The notes under the pieces were generated by a model. It saw only the letters and a list, made by a program, of their open reading frames with translations, had not been told where the DNA came from and did not search any database. Shown here piece by piece: positions 54,875 through 63,336 of a stretch of 64,000 bases of DNA; the stretch's first letter is position 1, and each line of letters opens with the position of its first letter. A program made the position numbers and the translations under genes. This DNA comes from Planomonospora sp. ID82291 (lineage in GTDB: Bacteria > Actinomycetota > Actinomycetes > Streptosporangiales > Streptosporangiaceae), in assembly GCF_015711645.1 (NCBI RefSeq), contig NZ_JABTEX010000002.1, forward strand, positions 1 to 64,000, written 5' to 3'.

Positions 54875-56110
54875 ATGCGCAGCAGACCGGGGGAAGTCCT
54901 GATTCGGGTGCTCGCCGCGGCCGGGGTGGTCGCGGCGACGGTGTTCGCCGGACCCGGCGTGCAGGCGGTGGGACGTACGGCGGGCCCGCAGACGGCGGAC
55001 GCGGGCGGCGGGCGGACGGCGGCGGACGGCGGCGGGCGGACGGGCGGCGCCGGGGTGACGGGCGGCGGCGGGCGGACGGCGGACGCGGGCGGCGTGCGGA
55101 CGGCGGGCGCGGGCGGTGCCGGGGCGGGCGGGCCGACGGAGCCGGCAGGGGACGGCGAGGCGGACCGGGTCCTGTTCCGCTTCGCGGACGAGCGGATCAC
55201 CGAGTCGAGCGGGCTGGCGGTCTCGCCGACCCACGAGGACGTCTACTACACCCACAACGACAGCGAGGCCGGAGCGGTCTTCTTCGCGGTCGGCGGGGAC
55301 GGGCGGACCCGGGCGGTGTTCACCCTGCGGGGCGCGGGCGCCCGCGACTGGGAGGGGATGGCGGTCTCCAAGGACCCGAAGACGGGCCGGGGAGTGCTCT
55401 GGTTCGCCGACATCGGCGACAACTTCGACGGCGCCTGGCCGGACGTCTCGGTCTACAAGGTGGCCGAGCCCGCCGCGCTGAAGGACGCCGTGCTCCCGGC
55501 CGTGCGCTACCGCTTCCGCTACGAGGACGGGGGGCACAACGCCGAGGGCGTCATGGTCGACCCCCGGAGCGGGCGGCTCCACATCGTGACCAAGGAGTTC
55601 GCCGGGGCGGTCTACGCGGCGCCCAAGCGCCTGCGCACCGGGCGGGTCAACGTGCTGCGCAGGGTCGGCTCCGCGCCGATCATGGCGACCGACGCCGCCT
55701 ACGCGCCCGACGGGTCGAGCTTCGTGGTCCGGACCTACATCTCCGCGACGGTCTACCGCGACTTCGACGAGCAGCTCGCCCGGGTCTCGATGCCCCCGCT
55801 GGAGCAGGCCGAGTCGATCGCCTACACCGCGGACGGCAGGGCCCTGCTGACCGGCTCCGAGGGCGCCGACAGCCCGGTCCACCTGGTGCCGCTGCCCGAT
55901 CGGGTCCTGGAGGCGGTCGCCCCCGCGCCCACGCCGACCCCGGAGGGTACGGCGCGCACGGAGCCGGCCGGTCCGGCGGGCGCGGTCGAGGACGCCGGGG
56001 AGGACGGTGAGGAGGACGCCGGGGTGCCGGTCTCGGCGGTGCTGCTCTGGCTGCTCGTGGCCGTCGGAGCCACCGGCGTCATCGTCTTCATCGCCCGCCG
56101 TACCGGGTAG
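54875..56110 (+). CDS. Exported, membrane-anchored beta-propeller-like protein
   Basis: A 411-residue protein. A signal sequence (VLIRVLAAAGVVAATVFAG) is followed by a Gly/Ala/Thr/Arg low-complexity linker (residues 32-90, GGGRTAADGGGRTGGAGV). The main domain (about 95-345) has repeated strand motifs such as ESSGLAVSPTHEDVYYTHND, DWEGMAVSKDPKTG and NAEGVMVDPRSGRLHIVTKE, which suggest a beta-propeller similar to esterase-like or SMP-30-like repeats. A C-terminal helix (VLLWLLVAVGATGVIVFI) plus RRTG anchors it. Function unknown. Confidence 0.75.
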   Translation: MRSRPGEVLIRVLAAAGVVAATVFAGPGVQAVGRTAGPQTADAGGGRTAADGGGRTGGAGVTGGGGRTADAGGVRTAGAGGAGAGGPTEPAGDGEADRVLFRFADERITESSGLAVSPTHEDVYYTHNDSEAGAVFFAVGGDGRTRAVFTLRGAGARDWEGMAVSKDPKTGRGVLWFADIGDNFDGAWPDVSVYKVAEPAALKDAVLPAVRYRFRYEDGGHNAEGVMVDPRSGRLHIVTKEFAGAVYAAPKRLRTGRVNVLRRVGSAPIMATDAAYAPDGSSFVVRTYISATVYRDFDEQLARVSMPPLEQAESIAYTADGRALLTGSEGADSPVHLVPLPDRVLEAVAPAPTPTPEGTARTEPAGPAGAVEDAGEDGEEDAGVPVSAVLLWLLVAVGATGVIVFIARRTG

Positions 56111-56148
56111 GCACGTCGTACCCGGCGTGCTGCGCGGGGCGGGGACCG

Positions 56149-56892
56149 TCAGCGGCGGCGCCTCCGGCGGAGCGTGAGCAGGACGGGGAGGACGACGACG
56201 GCGGCGCCGATCAGGAGGCCCCCGACGAAGTCCAGCCCGAACTCGTGGTCGCCGCCGGAGAGCGGGCCGATGCCGGAGACGACGCCGACGGCGAGGGCGG
56301 CCATGAAGAGCGTCCAGACGACGATGAAGACGTAGAAGCGCCGGCCGAAGAACACCCGGCGGGCGGGAACGGCGGGGGCGTCGTCGAGCTCGCCGGCGGG
56401 CCCTTCGGTGACGGCCTTGGGGCGCTTGAAGTACAGGAAGTACATCCAGTCGCCGCAGGGCTCCCAGCCGTCCGGGGCCAGGCGCGCGACGAGGGCGTCG
56501 TGACGCGCCGGCAGCGCGGTCTCGCGGCGGTACTCCCAGCGGAGCGGGTGCTCGGGGGCGCGGCGGCTGACGAAGCGGCCCAGGTGGTCGATGCGCTCGA
56601 CCTCCCAGCCCTGCTCGCCGTACCTGTTGAGGTAGGCGCGGTCCCGGAAGGCGTCGGCGGTCCAGACCCAGGTCTCGGCGACCGGGTCGGGGTGGCTCTC
56701 CGGGGCGGCCTCCTCCGCGGCGGGGGCCAGGGTGGCGGCGAAGCCGGCCGCGGGGCCGAACTCCTCCTCCGGGTCGGCGCCGCTCTCGGCGGCGTAGGCG
56801 GCGAGGTCGTCGACCGTCGCGGCGACCTCCTCGGCGGGGACGCCGCGCTCGCGCAGGAGCGCGGCGAGGTCGTCGAAGTAGGCGGTGGTCAT
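56149..56892 (-). CDS. Membrane protein with N-terminal HAAS-like domain
   Basis: A 247-residue protein. The first 60 residues (YFDDLAALLRERGVPAEEVAATVDDLAAYAAESG) resemble the HAAS/DUF1700 domain that is typically encoded next to PadR regulators. A central domain has YGEQGWEVERIDHLGRF and GDWMYFLYFKRP, similar to DUF2812. Two C-terminal membrane helices follow (FYVFIVVWTLFMAALAVGVV and GLLIGAAVVVLPVLLTL) and a poly-Arg end. Its ATG overlaps the PadR stop (ATGA), so it is translationally coupled. A regulator-sensor pair is inferred. Confidence 0.82.
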   Translation of the reverse strand: MTTAYFDDLAALLRERGVPAEEVAATVDDLAAYAAESGADPEEEFGPAAGFAATLAPAAEEAAPESHPDPVAETWVWTADAFRDRAYLNRYGEQGWEVERIDHLGRFVSRRAPEHPLRWEYRRETALPARHDALVARLAPDGWEPCGDWMYFLYFKRPKAVTEGPAGELDDAPAVPARRVFFGRRFYVFIVVWTLFMAALAVGVVSGIGPLSGGDHEFGLDFVGGLLIGAAVVVLPVLLTLRRRRRR

Positions 56893-57224
56893 CGGACGCC
56901 TCCCCGGGAGAGCGCGGAACGGACGGATTCGTCGAAGGTCAGCCAGAGCGCGCCCTGCTCGGCGAGCGTGTCGCGGCCCTGTCGGGTGAGGGTGTAGTAA
57001 CGGCGGCCGGGGCCGCGCTCGGTGGCGCGGAACTCCGCGGTGACCAGGCCGGCCTCCTCGAGCCGGTTGAGCACCGGGTAGAGCGTGCCGCCCTTGATGT
57101 CGAACCCGATCTCGGCGAGGCCCTTGGCGATCTCGTAGCCGTAGTTCTCGCCCTCGGTGAGGCCGGCGAGCACCAGCAGGTCGAGGACGCCCTTCAGCCA
57201 GCTGGCGCGGCGGTCGGTCGCCAT
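56889..57224 (-). CDS. PadR family transcriptional regulator
   Basis: A 111-residue winged-helix repressor. The PadR signature is WLKGVLDLLVLAGLTEGENYGYEIAKGLAE, GTLYPVLNRLEEAGLVTAEF and GPGRRYYTLTRQGRD. It is the second gene of a three-gene operon, between a small membrane protein and a HAAS-like membrane protein. PadR regulators usually repress their own operon; see the dyad at 57547-57571. ATG 57224 lies just after the previous stop. Confidence 0.93.
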   Translation of the reverse strand: MATDRRASWLKGVLDLLVLAGLTEGENYGYEIAKGLAEIGFDIKGGTLYPVLNRLEEAGLVTAEFRATERGPGRRYYTLTRQGRDTLAEQGALWLTFDESVRSALSRGGVR

Positions 57225-57228
57225 GGGG

Positions 57229-57456
57229 CTAGCGGCGGCCACGGGCGAACTGCCAGACCAGGGCGATGGCGGAGACGGTGAAAAGACCGGTCAGGAACCC
57301 GGAGAGGAAGTCCTGGTCGACGTACCGGCCGACGATGATGCGGGCCGTGCTGAGGATCCAGAAGGCGGCGAAGGTGTACTGGAAGCGCCTGTCGGAGAAG
57401 AGCGCGCTGCGGGCGGGGGCGGCCGGGGTCGAGGAGGCGGGCTGTGCGGCGGTCAT
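57229..57456 (-). CDS. Small two-TM membrane protein, first gene of PadR operon
   Basis: A 75-residue protein. After a Pro/Ala/Ser N-terminus come FQYTFAAFWILSTARIIVGRYV and LSGFLTGLFTVSAIALVWQF, probably two short membrane helices, ending in ARGRR. I recognise no family. It is followed directly by the PadR gene (4-base gap), so it is likely controlled by it. Confidence 0.75.
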   Translation of the reverse strand: MTAAQPASSTPAAPARSALFSDRRFQYTFAAFWILSTARIIVGRYVDQDFLSGFLTGLFTVSAIALVWQFARGRR

Positions 57457-57535
57457 GTGATCTTCCCCTTGGGGTGTCGGGCGGGCGGATTCTTCGACGG
57501 CCGGCTCCGGAGGAGCCGTCGCCTTCGCTACGTAG

Positions 57536-57564
57536 AAATTACAGCCATCTAGTTAGGAATGCAA
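57536..57564 (-). promoter_or_regulatory. Promoter of the PadR operon
   Basis: On the minus strand TTGCAT (57559-57564) and TAATTT (57536-57541) are separated by exactly 17 bases, a good match to a housekeeping -35/-10 pair. It is the most AT-rich patch of the region and lies about 80 bases before the first gene of the operon. Confidence 0.7.
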
Positions 57565-57571
57565 CATAGAT
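57547..57571. promoter_or_regulatory. Candidate PadR operator
   Basis: Inverted repeat ATCTA (57547-57551) and TAGAT (57567-57571) centred on the -35 element of the promoter. Its position would block RNA polymerase. Binding by the PadR protein of this operon is an inference from position only. Confidence 0.4.
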
Positions 57572-57599
57572 TGCTGCGGAGCCATCCACTGGAGCCCCG

Positions 57600-57818
57600 G
57601 CTCGCCGGGCCGCCGCCGCCTCCGCCGTCCTGGCCGAGCGGACCGCCACCCACGCGGCGCTCGTCCGCCTCCTGCTCGTCTGGGCCGCGGCCGCCCTCCT
57701 CACCAGGACGCGGGCCGTACGCCTCCTCGGCACCGGGCTCGCGGCGGTGTTCGCGGGTGGCGAGATCCTGGCGGTCGAGGCGTCACTGGGCTGGCCGGCC
57801 CGGCAGGCGGCGTTCGGA
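57600..57818 (+). pseudogene. Remnant of a membrane-protein gene
   Basis: In one frame the codons from about 57600 to 57818 nearly all end in G or C and encode LAERTATHAALVRLLLVWAA followed by a second hydrophobic stretch (LLGTGLAAVFAGGEILAVEA). That reads like two membrane helices of an actinobacterial protein. The frame has no usable start codon after the TAG at 57567 and continues without bias into the next gene. I interpret it as the 3' end of a deleted gene; the family is unknown. Confidence 0.35.
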
Positions 57819-57897
57819 TGCGGTGACCGGAGATCGCCGTTAGCTTTCGAAGAATGTGTGCTCCCGGGAGGGGACATCCTGTTTCGGAGGTCGTGTC

Positions 57898-59088
57898 ATG
57901 GACGTCGGGATCGTGGGGGCCGGCATCGTCGGCCTGGCGGTGGCCAGGGAGCTGGCGCTGACCCGCGGTGCGCGGGTGACCGTCCTGGACAAGGAGGACC
58001 GGGTCGGGGCCCACCAGACCGGGCACAACAGCGGGGTCGTGCACGCCGGCCTCTACTACCGGCCGGGATCGCTCAAGGCGGAGCTCTGCCGGGAGGGCAT
58101 GGCCCTGCTGCGGGAGTACTGCGCCGAGCACGCCATCGCCTACGACGAGGTCGGCAAGCTCGTCATCGCCGCCACCGCCGCCGAGCGGCCCGCCCTGCGG
58201 GCGATCGCCGAGCGGGCCAGGGCGAACGGCGTGTCCGGCGTCGCCGAGCTGGACGCGCTGGCCCTGCGCGAGGTCGAGCCGCACGCCGTCGGGGTGGCCG
58301 CCGTGCACTCCCCGCGCACCGCGATCACCGACTTCCCCGCCGTCGCCCGCCGGCTGGCCCGCGACGTGGAGGAGGCCGGCGGCGCCGTACGGCTCGCGCA
58401 CCCGGTCCGCGCGCTGCGCCAGACCGCGGACGGGGTGGAGGTGGTCGCCGCAGGGAGCAGGATGCGCTTCGACCGGCTGGTCGTCTGCGCCGGGCTCGGC
58501 ACCGACGCGGTGGCCCGGATGGCCGGGTCGCCCGGTGAGGTGCGGATCGTCCCCTTCCGCGGGGAGTACCGCGCGCTCGCCGGACGGGCCAGGGACCTGG
58601 TCCGCGGCCTGGTCTACCCGGTGCCCGACCCCCGCTACCCGTTCCTCGGCGTGCACCTGACCCGCAGGATCGACGGGGAGGTGCTCGTCGGCCCCAACGC
58701 GGTCATGGCGCCGGCGCTGGAGGGCTACTCCTGGCGGGACGTCGACCTGGCCGACCTGCGCCGGGTCGCGGCCTGGCCGGGGACCCGGCGGCTCGCCGCG
58801 CGGCACTGGCGGACGGGGGTCGCGGAGGCGCTCGGCTCGCTGTCCGGGTCCGCCTTCCTGGCGGCGGCGCGCCGCTACGTCCCCGCGATCACCGCCGCCG
58901 ACCTCGTCCCGGCCGGAGGCGGGGTCCGGGCGCAGGCCGTGGCCCGCGACGGGAGCATGCCGGACGACTTCGTGATCGACGTGCACGGCCTGGTCACCCT
59001 GGTGCGCAACGCCCCTTCGCCTGCGGCGACGTCCAGTCTGGCGATAGCCAGGCATCTTGTCGGGATAACCTCTGTTCTGACTTTTTAA
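57898..59088 (+). CDS. lhgO: L-2-hydroxyglutarate oxidase (FAD-dependent)
   Basis: A 396-residue DAO-family flavoprotein. The FAD-binding Rossmann motif VGIVGAGIVGLAVARELAL is at the N-terminus, followed by VLDKEDRVGAHQTGHNSGVVHAGLYY, the LhgO signature, and KAELCREGMALLREYC. The C-terminal part has GPNAVMAPALEGYSW and FVIDVHGLVTLVRNAPSPAATSSLAIA. It oxidises L-2-hydroxyglutarate to 2-oxoglutarate. The ATG at 57898 has GGAGG 7 bases upstream. Confidence 0.93.
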   Translation: MDVGIVGAGIVGLAVARELALTRGARVTVLDKEDRVGAHQTGHNSGVVHAGLYYRPGSLKAELCREGMALLREYCAEHAIAYDEVGKLVIAATAAERPALRAIAERARANGVSGVAELDALALREVEPHAVGVAAVHSPRTAITDFPAVARRLARDVEEAGGAVRLAHPVRALRQTADGVEVVAAGSRMRFDRLVVCAGLGTDAVARMAGSPGEVRIVPFRGEYRALAGRARDLVRGLVYPVPDPRYPFLGVHLTRRIDGEVLVGPNAVMAPALEGYSWRDVDLADLRRVAAWPGTRRLAARHWRTGVAEALGSLSGSAFLAAARRYVPAITAADLVPAGGGVRAQAVARDGSMPDDFVIDVHGLVTLVRNAPSPAATSSLAIARHLVGITSVLTF

Positions 59089-59123
59089 CGGCTTTCTCAT
59101 ACGGGCGGGTGAGGATGGTTCTC

Positions 59124-59840
59124 GTGAACGAATCCCCCGAGGCCCGTCTGCTGATCGTCGAGGACGAGCCCAACATCCTCGAACTGCTGGCGGCGAGCCT
59201 GCGGTTCGCCGGCTTCGGAGTGAACACCGCGGGCAACGGCGCCGACGCCGTCGCCGCCGTGCAGCGCCACCGCCCGGACCTGATCGTGCTCGACGTGATG
59301 CTCCCCGACATGGACGGCTTCGACGTGGTGCGGCGGCTGCGCGGCGGGGGGACCGACACGCCGGTGCTCTTCCTCACCGCCCGGGACGCCACCGAGGACA
59401 AGATCCGCGGGCTGACCGTGGGCGGGGACGACTACGTGACCAAGCCGTTCAGCCTGGAGGAGGTCGTGGCCCGCATCCGGGCCGTGCTGCGCCGTACCGG
59501 CGGGGGCGACGCGTTCGCCCGGCCGCCCCGGCTCACCTTCGCCGACGTCGAGCTCGACGAGGAGAGCCACGAGGTGTGGCGCGGGGGCCGGGCGGTGGCG
59601 CTCTCGCCGACGGAGTTCAAGCTGCTGCGCTACTTCATGGTGAACGCGGGCCGGGTGCTGTCCAAGGCCCAGATCCTCGACCACGTCTGGGACTACGACT
59701 TCCGCGGCGACGTCGGGATCGTCGAGTCCTACGTCTCCGTGCTCCGCCGCAAGATCGACAATGCGGATCCCCGGCTGATCCACACGCTGCGCGGGGTCGG
59801 CTACGTGCTCCGCTGCCCGCCGGGTGCGCCGGGTTCCTGA
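59124..59840 (+). CDS. OmpR-family response regulator
   Basis: A 238-residue regulator. The receiver domain has the acidic pair in LLIVEDEPN, the phosphoacceptor Asp57 in LIVLDVMLPDMDG, and the Lys in YVTKPFSLEE. The C-terminal winged helix shows LSPTEFKLLRYFMVNAGRVLSKAQILDHVW and RKIDNADPRLIHTLRGVGYVLR. It is coupled to the sensor kinase gene (TGATG overlap). I choose GTG 59124 since GAGG (59111-59114) is 9 bases upstream; GTG 59109 and ATG 59115 are alternatives. Confidence 0.95.
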   Translation: MNESPEARLLIVEDEPNILELLAASLRFAGFGVNTAGNGADAVAAVQRHRPDLIVLDVMLPDMDGFDVVRRLRGGGTDTPVLFLTARDATEDKIRGLTVGGDDYVTKPFSLEEVVARIRAVLRRTGGGDAFARPPRLTFADVELDEESHEVWRGGRAVALSPTEFKLLRYFMVNAGRVLSKAQILDHVWDYDFRGDVGIVESYVSVLRRKIDNADPRLIHTLRGVGYVLRCPPGAPGS

Positions 59841-61228
59841 TGTTCGCCCGCAGCCCTCTGCGCGTCCGGCTGATCGGCGTCATCCTGGTCCTGCTGGCGA
59901 TCGCGCTGGTCCTGATCAGCGTCGGCAGCGTCTCGATCATGCGGGGCTACCTGATCGACCGGGTGGACAACCAGATCGCCCTGACCACCGCGACCGTCCT
60001 GCGCCGCCTGCACACCCCGGGGCCCTTCACCCTGACCGGCAGGGCGCTGCCGCCCGACATGAAGGTGGAGCTCCGCGGCGCGGAGGGCCGGGTCCTCGTC
60101 ACGGTCAGCGGAGGGGACGCGGAGGGCCGTCCGATGCCGGCGGTGCCCCGCGATCCGGGTCCGGAACCGTTCAACGACGGTGAGTGGCGGATCCGGGTGA
60201 CCCCGCTGGACACCGGAGAGAGCATCGTCGTGGCCGTCGGCCTGGACGAGGTCCGGCAGATCGTCGGCCAGCTCGCGCTGGTGGAGCTCCTCGGCGGCGG
60301 CGGGCTGATGCTGGCGCTGGCGCTGGTGGGCGTGGTGGTCATCCGGCGGAGCCTGCGCCCGCTGGAGGAGATCGAGCACACCGCCGAGGCCATCGCCGCC
60401 GGGGACCTGAGCCGCCGCGTCCCCGACGCGGACCCCCGCACCGAGGTCGGACGCCTCGGCCGGTCGCTGAACGGCATGCTCGCGCAGATCGAGGCGGCCT
60501 TCCGGGCCAGGTCCGAGTCCGAGGCCGCGGCCCGCGGCTCCGAGGAGCGCATGCGCCGGTTCGTCGCCGACGCCTCGCACGAGCTCCGCACGCCGCTGAC
60601 GTCGATCCGGGGGTTCGCCGAGTTCTACCGGCAGGCGCCCGGGATCGACGCCGCGCCGCTGATGCGCCGGGTGGAGTCGGAGGCGGTCCGGATGGGCCTG
60701 CTCGTGGACGACCTGCTGCTGCTCGCCCGGATGGACCGGCAGCGGCCGATGTCCATGCGTCCGGTGGATCTGCTGGCCATCGCCGCCGACGCCGTCCACG
60801 ACGCCCGGATCCTCGCCCCGGGGCGGGAGGTCTCGCTCTCCGTCGACGGCGCCGCGCTGATCGTCTCGGGCGACGAGGTACGGCTCCGCCAGGTCGTCGG
60901 CAACCTGATGAACAACGCGCTCGTCCACACCCCCGAGGGCACGCCGGTGCGGGTGCTGCTCCGCGCCGAGGACGGCGCGGCCGTCGTGGAGGTGGCGGAC
61001 GAGGGGCCGGGCCTGACCGCGGAGCAGCGCGAGCGCGTCTTCGAGCGGTTCTACCGCGTCGACTCCGCCCGTGGCCGCCGCGCCCCGGAGGACGGCGGCA
61101 GCGGGCTGGGGCTGGCCATCGTCGCGGCGATGGTCGAGGCGCACGGCGGCACGGTGTCCGTCGACTCCGCGCCCGGCGAGGGGGCCGCCTTCAGCGTCCG
61201 GCTCCCTCTGGCGCCCGACCTCGGCTGA
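59840..61228 (+). CDS. Sensor histidine kinase
   Basis: A 462-residue membrane kinase. One helix (LIGVILVLLAIALVLISVGS), an extracytoplasmic sensor region of about 130 residues, and a second helix (LVELLGGGGLMLALALVGVV) precede a HAMP domain (RRSLRPLEEIEHTAEAIAAGDLSRRV). The H box is FVADASHELRTPLTSIRGF, the N box is LMNNALVHTPEG, and the G boxes are DEGPGL and GGSGLGLAIV. Its partner regulator overlaps it. The signal is unknown; the adjacent efflux-adaptor genes suggest an envelope or drug stress. Confidence 0.95.
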   Translation: MFARSPLRVRLIGVILVLLAIALVLISVGSVSIMRGYLIDRVDNQIALTTATVLRRLHTPGPFTLTGRALPPDMKVELRGAEGRVLVTVSGGDAEGRPMPAVPRDPGPEPFNDGEWRIRVTPLDTGESIVVAVGLDEVRQIVGQLALVELLGGGGLMLALALVGVVVIRRSLRPLEEIEHTAEAIAAGDLSRRVPDADPRTEVGRLGRSLNGMLAQIEAAFRARSESEAAARGSEERMRRFVADASHELRTPLTSIRGFAEFYRQAPGIDAAPLMRRVESEAVRMGLLVDDLLLLARMDRQRPMSMRPVDLLAIAADAVHDARILAPGREVSLSVDGAALIVSGDEVRLRQVVGNLMNNALVHTPEGTPVRVLLRAEDGAAVVEVADEGPGLTAEQRERVFERFYRVDSARGRRAPEDGGSGLGLAIVAAMVEAHGGTVSVDSAPGEGAAFSVRLPLAPDLG

Positions 61229-61258
61229 GACCGGTCGGGTCGGGCCTCCGGCCTTCTC

Positions 61259-61293
61259 CCGGCGCCGTGCCGACGGAGTCGGCACGGCGCCGG
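61259..61293. terminator. Bidirectional terminator
   Basis: Perfect 16-bp stem, CCGGCGCCGTGCCGAC (61259-61274) and GTCGGCACGGCGCCGG (61278-61293), with a three-base loop. It stands between the convergent kinase and adaptor genes. Confidence 0.88.
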
Positions 61294-61306
61294 CCGGGCA
61301 CGGGGG

Positions 61307-63190
61307 TCAGGGCGCGGCGGGGGCCGCGGTGGATGCGCCTCCCGGCCAGCCGCCGTCGGGGAAGCCACCGGAGGACGCGCCGCCGGGGAGCACGACCTGG
61401 TCGTTCTCGGCGAGGCCCTCGACGATCTCGATGTACCGGTCGCCGCGGACGCCCGTCCGCACGACCCGCTGCCTGCCGTCCTGGACCGTCACCACCGGCG
61501 ACCCGTCGGAACCGGTCCGCACGGCCTGCGCCGGGACGTAGAGCGCCTCCTGCGCCTCGTCGACCGTCACCGTGATCGAGGCGCTCTGGCCGATCATGAG
61601 GTCCTCCGGGGGGTCGTCGAAGGCGACCGTGACGGCGTATCTCACGAGCCGGTCCGTGGTCGTCGCGGTCGGCGCGATGTGCGTGACCGTGCCGGCGTGC
61701 TTCTCGCCCGGCCGGGTCGCCAGGGTGATCACCGCACGCCCGCCGAGTTCGAGGCGGCCGATGTCCGACTCGGTGAACATCGCCGCCACCTGCAGTTCGT
61801 TCAGGTCTCCCAGGGTGACGAACGCGCCGGTGCCCGCGCTGTCACCGACGGCGCCGGAGACGGACAGGACGGTCCCGTCCTTCGGCGCGACGATCCGCAC
61901 GCCCGCCAGCTCCTCCTCGGCGTCGGTCACCTCGGCCTCGGCGCGCTTCATCTCGGCCTCGGCGTGCTCCACGCCGAGCACGTCCCGCCCGCCGGCCGCG
62001 TCCGTTCCGATGCCGGCGGCGTCGCGTGTGCCGGTGCCGGTGCCGGTGCCGGTGCCGGTGCCGGTGCCGGTGTTTCCGGTGCCCCGGCCGCCGGGCCGCT
62101 CCGTGCAGGCGGGGGTGGCCCGCGGGGTCGCGGTCCTCCCTGTGCCGGGTTTCGCGCTCGGCGTCGCCGTGCCCGCGGACCTTCCGGTGGCGGTGGGCCG
62201 CGCGGCGGCGGAATCGCCCTGTCCTCCGCGTCCGCCCTGTTGTTCCCCGCGGCCGGAGGGGCCCGCGTCCGCCGCACCCGGCGGGGCCACCGTCACGGTC
62301 ACAGTGGCGGTGGCGGTGGCTGTGGCGGTGGCGGTCACGGTGGCGGTGGCCGTCACGGTCACCGCCGGGGCCGCCGTGGCGGTCACGGTGGGGGGAACCG
62401 GAGGATCCGAGGGGACGGGGGTGGGAGTCGGGGTGATGGCGGGGGGCCGGGAGGGGGTCACAGAGAGGGACGGGGCAGGGTGGGGGACGTACGCGGCGGG
62501 TGCGACACCACCGGCGGGGAGGACCTCCGCAGGTGCCCGCCGTCCCGCGGACGGCGCCGGGGAACCGCCCTGAGCGGAGGCGGTGGGGCGGGCGGAGCCT
62601 CCGGCCGCGGTGGGGCGGGCGGAGACGGGGGCGGTGGGGCGGCCCGAGGCTCCGGGAGTGGTGGTGGGGCGGCCCGAAGGGGTCGGCCCGCTCGCGGGAG
62701 CGCAGGCCGTACCGGCGGAGTCCGAGCCGGACGGGGTTCCGGCGCCCGTCGCGCCTCCGGTCCCGCCGGTCCCGCCGGAGCCTCCCGTCCCGCCGGAACC
62801 GGTGGAGGCGCTCGCGCTCTCGGCCTCCTCCAGGGACTCCTGTGCGGCGGCGAGGCGCGCCCGGGCGGCGGTGAGGCGCTCGCGGGCGCGGGTGGAGTCG
62901 ATCCTGGCGAGCACGTCGCCCTCATCGACCTTGCTCCCCGGCCTGACGTAGACCCTCGTGACCTTCCCCGAGGAGCCGAAGCCCAGTTCGCGGGTGTCAC
63001 CGTCGACGGTGCTGCCCGCCGCGGACACCGCGGCGGTCACCGTTCCCCGCCGGGCGGCGGCGAGCTCGATGCCCGGAGCCTCGGCCGCGTCGTCACCGAG
63101 CACGTAGAACGCGCCGGTCCCCACCAGGACGAGGGCGGCCAGGGCCAGTCCTCCCGTCCGCAGGGTCTTCGGGAGATCGGTCGGTCTCAT
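61307..63190 (-). CDS. HlyD/MacA-like efflux adaptor with a very large low-complexity insertion
   Basis: A 627-residue membrane-fusion protein. An N-terminal helix (GLALAALVLVGTGAFYVLG) is followed by a biotinyl-lipoyl half (VTRVYVRPGSKVDEGDVLARID), a coiled-coil arm (ARERLTAARARLAAAQESLEEAE), about 280 residues of Ser/Thr/Pro/Gly/Ala repeats, the returning arm (HAEAEMKRAEAEVTDAEEEL), the second lipoyl half (VRIVAPKDGTVLSVSG), a beta-barrel (DRLVRYAVTVAFDD) and a membrane-proximal domain (EALYVPAQAVRTG). Such proteins work with MacB-type ABC transporters. The insertion replaces the hairpin tip. The start is ATG 63190. Confidence 0.88.
   Translation of the reverse strand: MRPTDLPKTLRTGGLALAALVLVGTGAFYVLGDDAAEAPGIELAAARRGTVTAAVSAAGSTVDGDTRELGFGSSGKVTRVYVRPGSKVDEGDVLARIDSTRARERLTAARARLAAAQESLEEAESASASTGSGGTGGSGGTGGTGGATGAGTPSGSDSAGTACAPASGPTPSGRPTTTPGASGRPTAPVSARPTAAGGSARPTASAQGGSPAPSAGRRAPAEVLPAGGVAPAAYVPHPAPSLSVTPSRPPAITPTPTPVPSDPPVPPTVTATAAPAVTVTATATVTATATATATATVTVTVAPPGAADAGPSGRGEQQGGRGGQGDSAAARPTATGRSAGTATPSAKPGTGRTATPRATPACTERPGGRGTGNTGTGTGTGTGTGTGTRDAAGIGTDAAGGRDVLGVEHAEAEMKRAEAEVTDAEEELAGVRIVAPKDGTVLSVSGAVGDSAGTGAFVTLGDLNELQVAAMFTESDIGRLELGGRAVITLATRPGEKHAGTVTHIAPTATTTDRLVRYAVTVAFDDPPEDLMIGQSASITVTVDEAQEALYVPAQAVRTGSDGSPVVTVQDGRQRVVRTGVRGDRYIEIVEGLAENDQVVLPGGASSGGFPDGGWPGGASTAAPAAP
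62031..62072 (-). repeat. 6-bp tandem repeat inside the adaptor gene
   Basis: CCGGTG is repeated seven times in a row on the plus strand; on the coding strand it encodes an alternating Gly-Thr run. A related GTGGCG/GTCACGGTG array at about 62290-62370 encodes alternating Thr, Ala and Val. Confidence 0.95.
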
Positions 63191-63234
63191 GGCGGACCAT
63201 CCTGGTCCCTGTGATTCCCATCCCCCTCAGGGGG

Positions 63235-63256
63235 ACCTGAGGATCACCTGAGCGTC
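63235..63256. promoter_or_regulatory. Candidate OmpR-type operator (tandem 11-bp direct repeats)
   Basis: ACCTGAGGATC (63235-63245) and ACCTGAGCGTC (63246-63256), identical at 9 of 11 positions and joined head to tail, lie in the 146-base gap between the divergent adaptor genes. Eleven-base spaced direct repeats are the usual target of OmpR-family dimers. Control by the neighbouring two-component system is inferred. Confidence 0.5.
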
Positions 63257-63336
63257 CCGCCTCCCCGCGGCGCATGCAGCGAACACTCAGCTCGAGCCGG
63301 GTCATCCCCCAGCCTCATGCGTCAGGGTCTGGTGTC

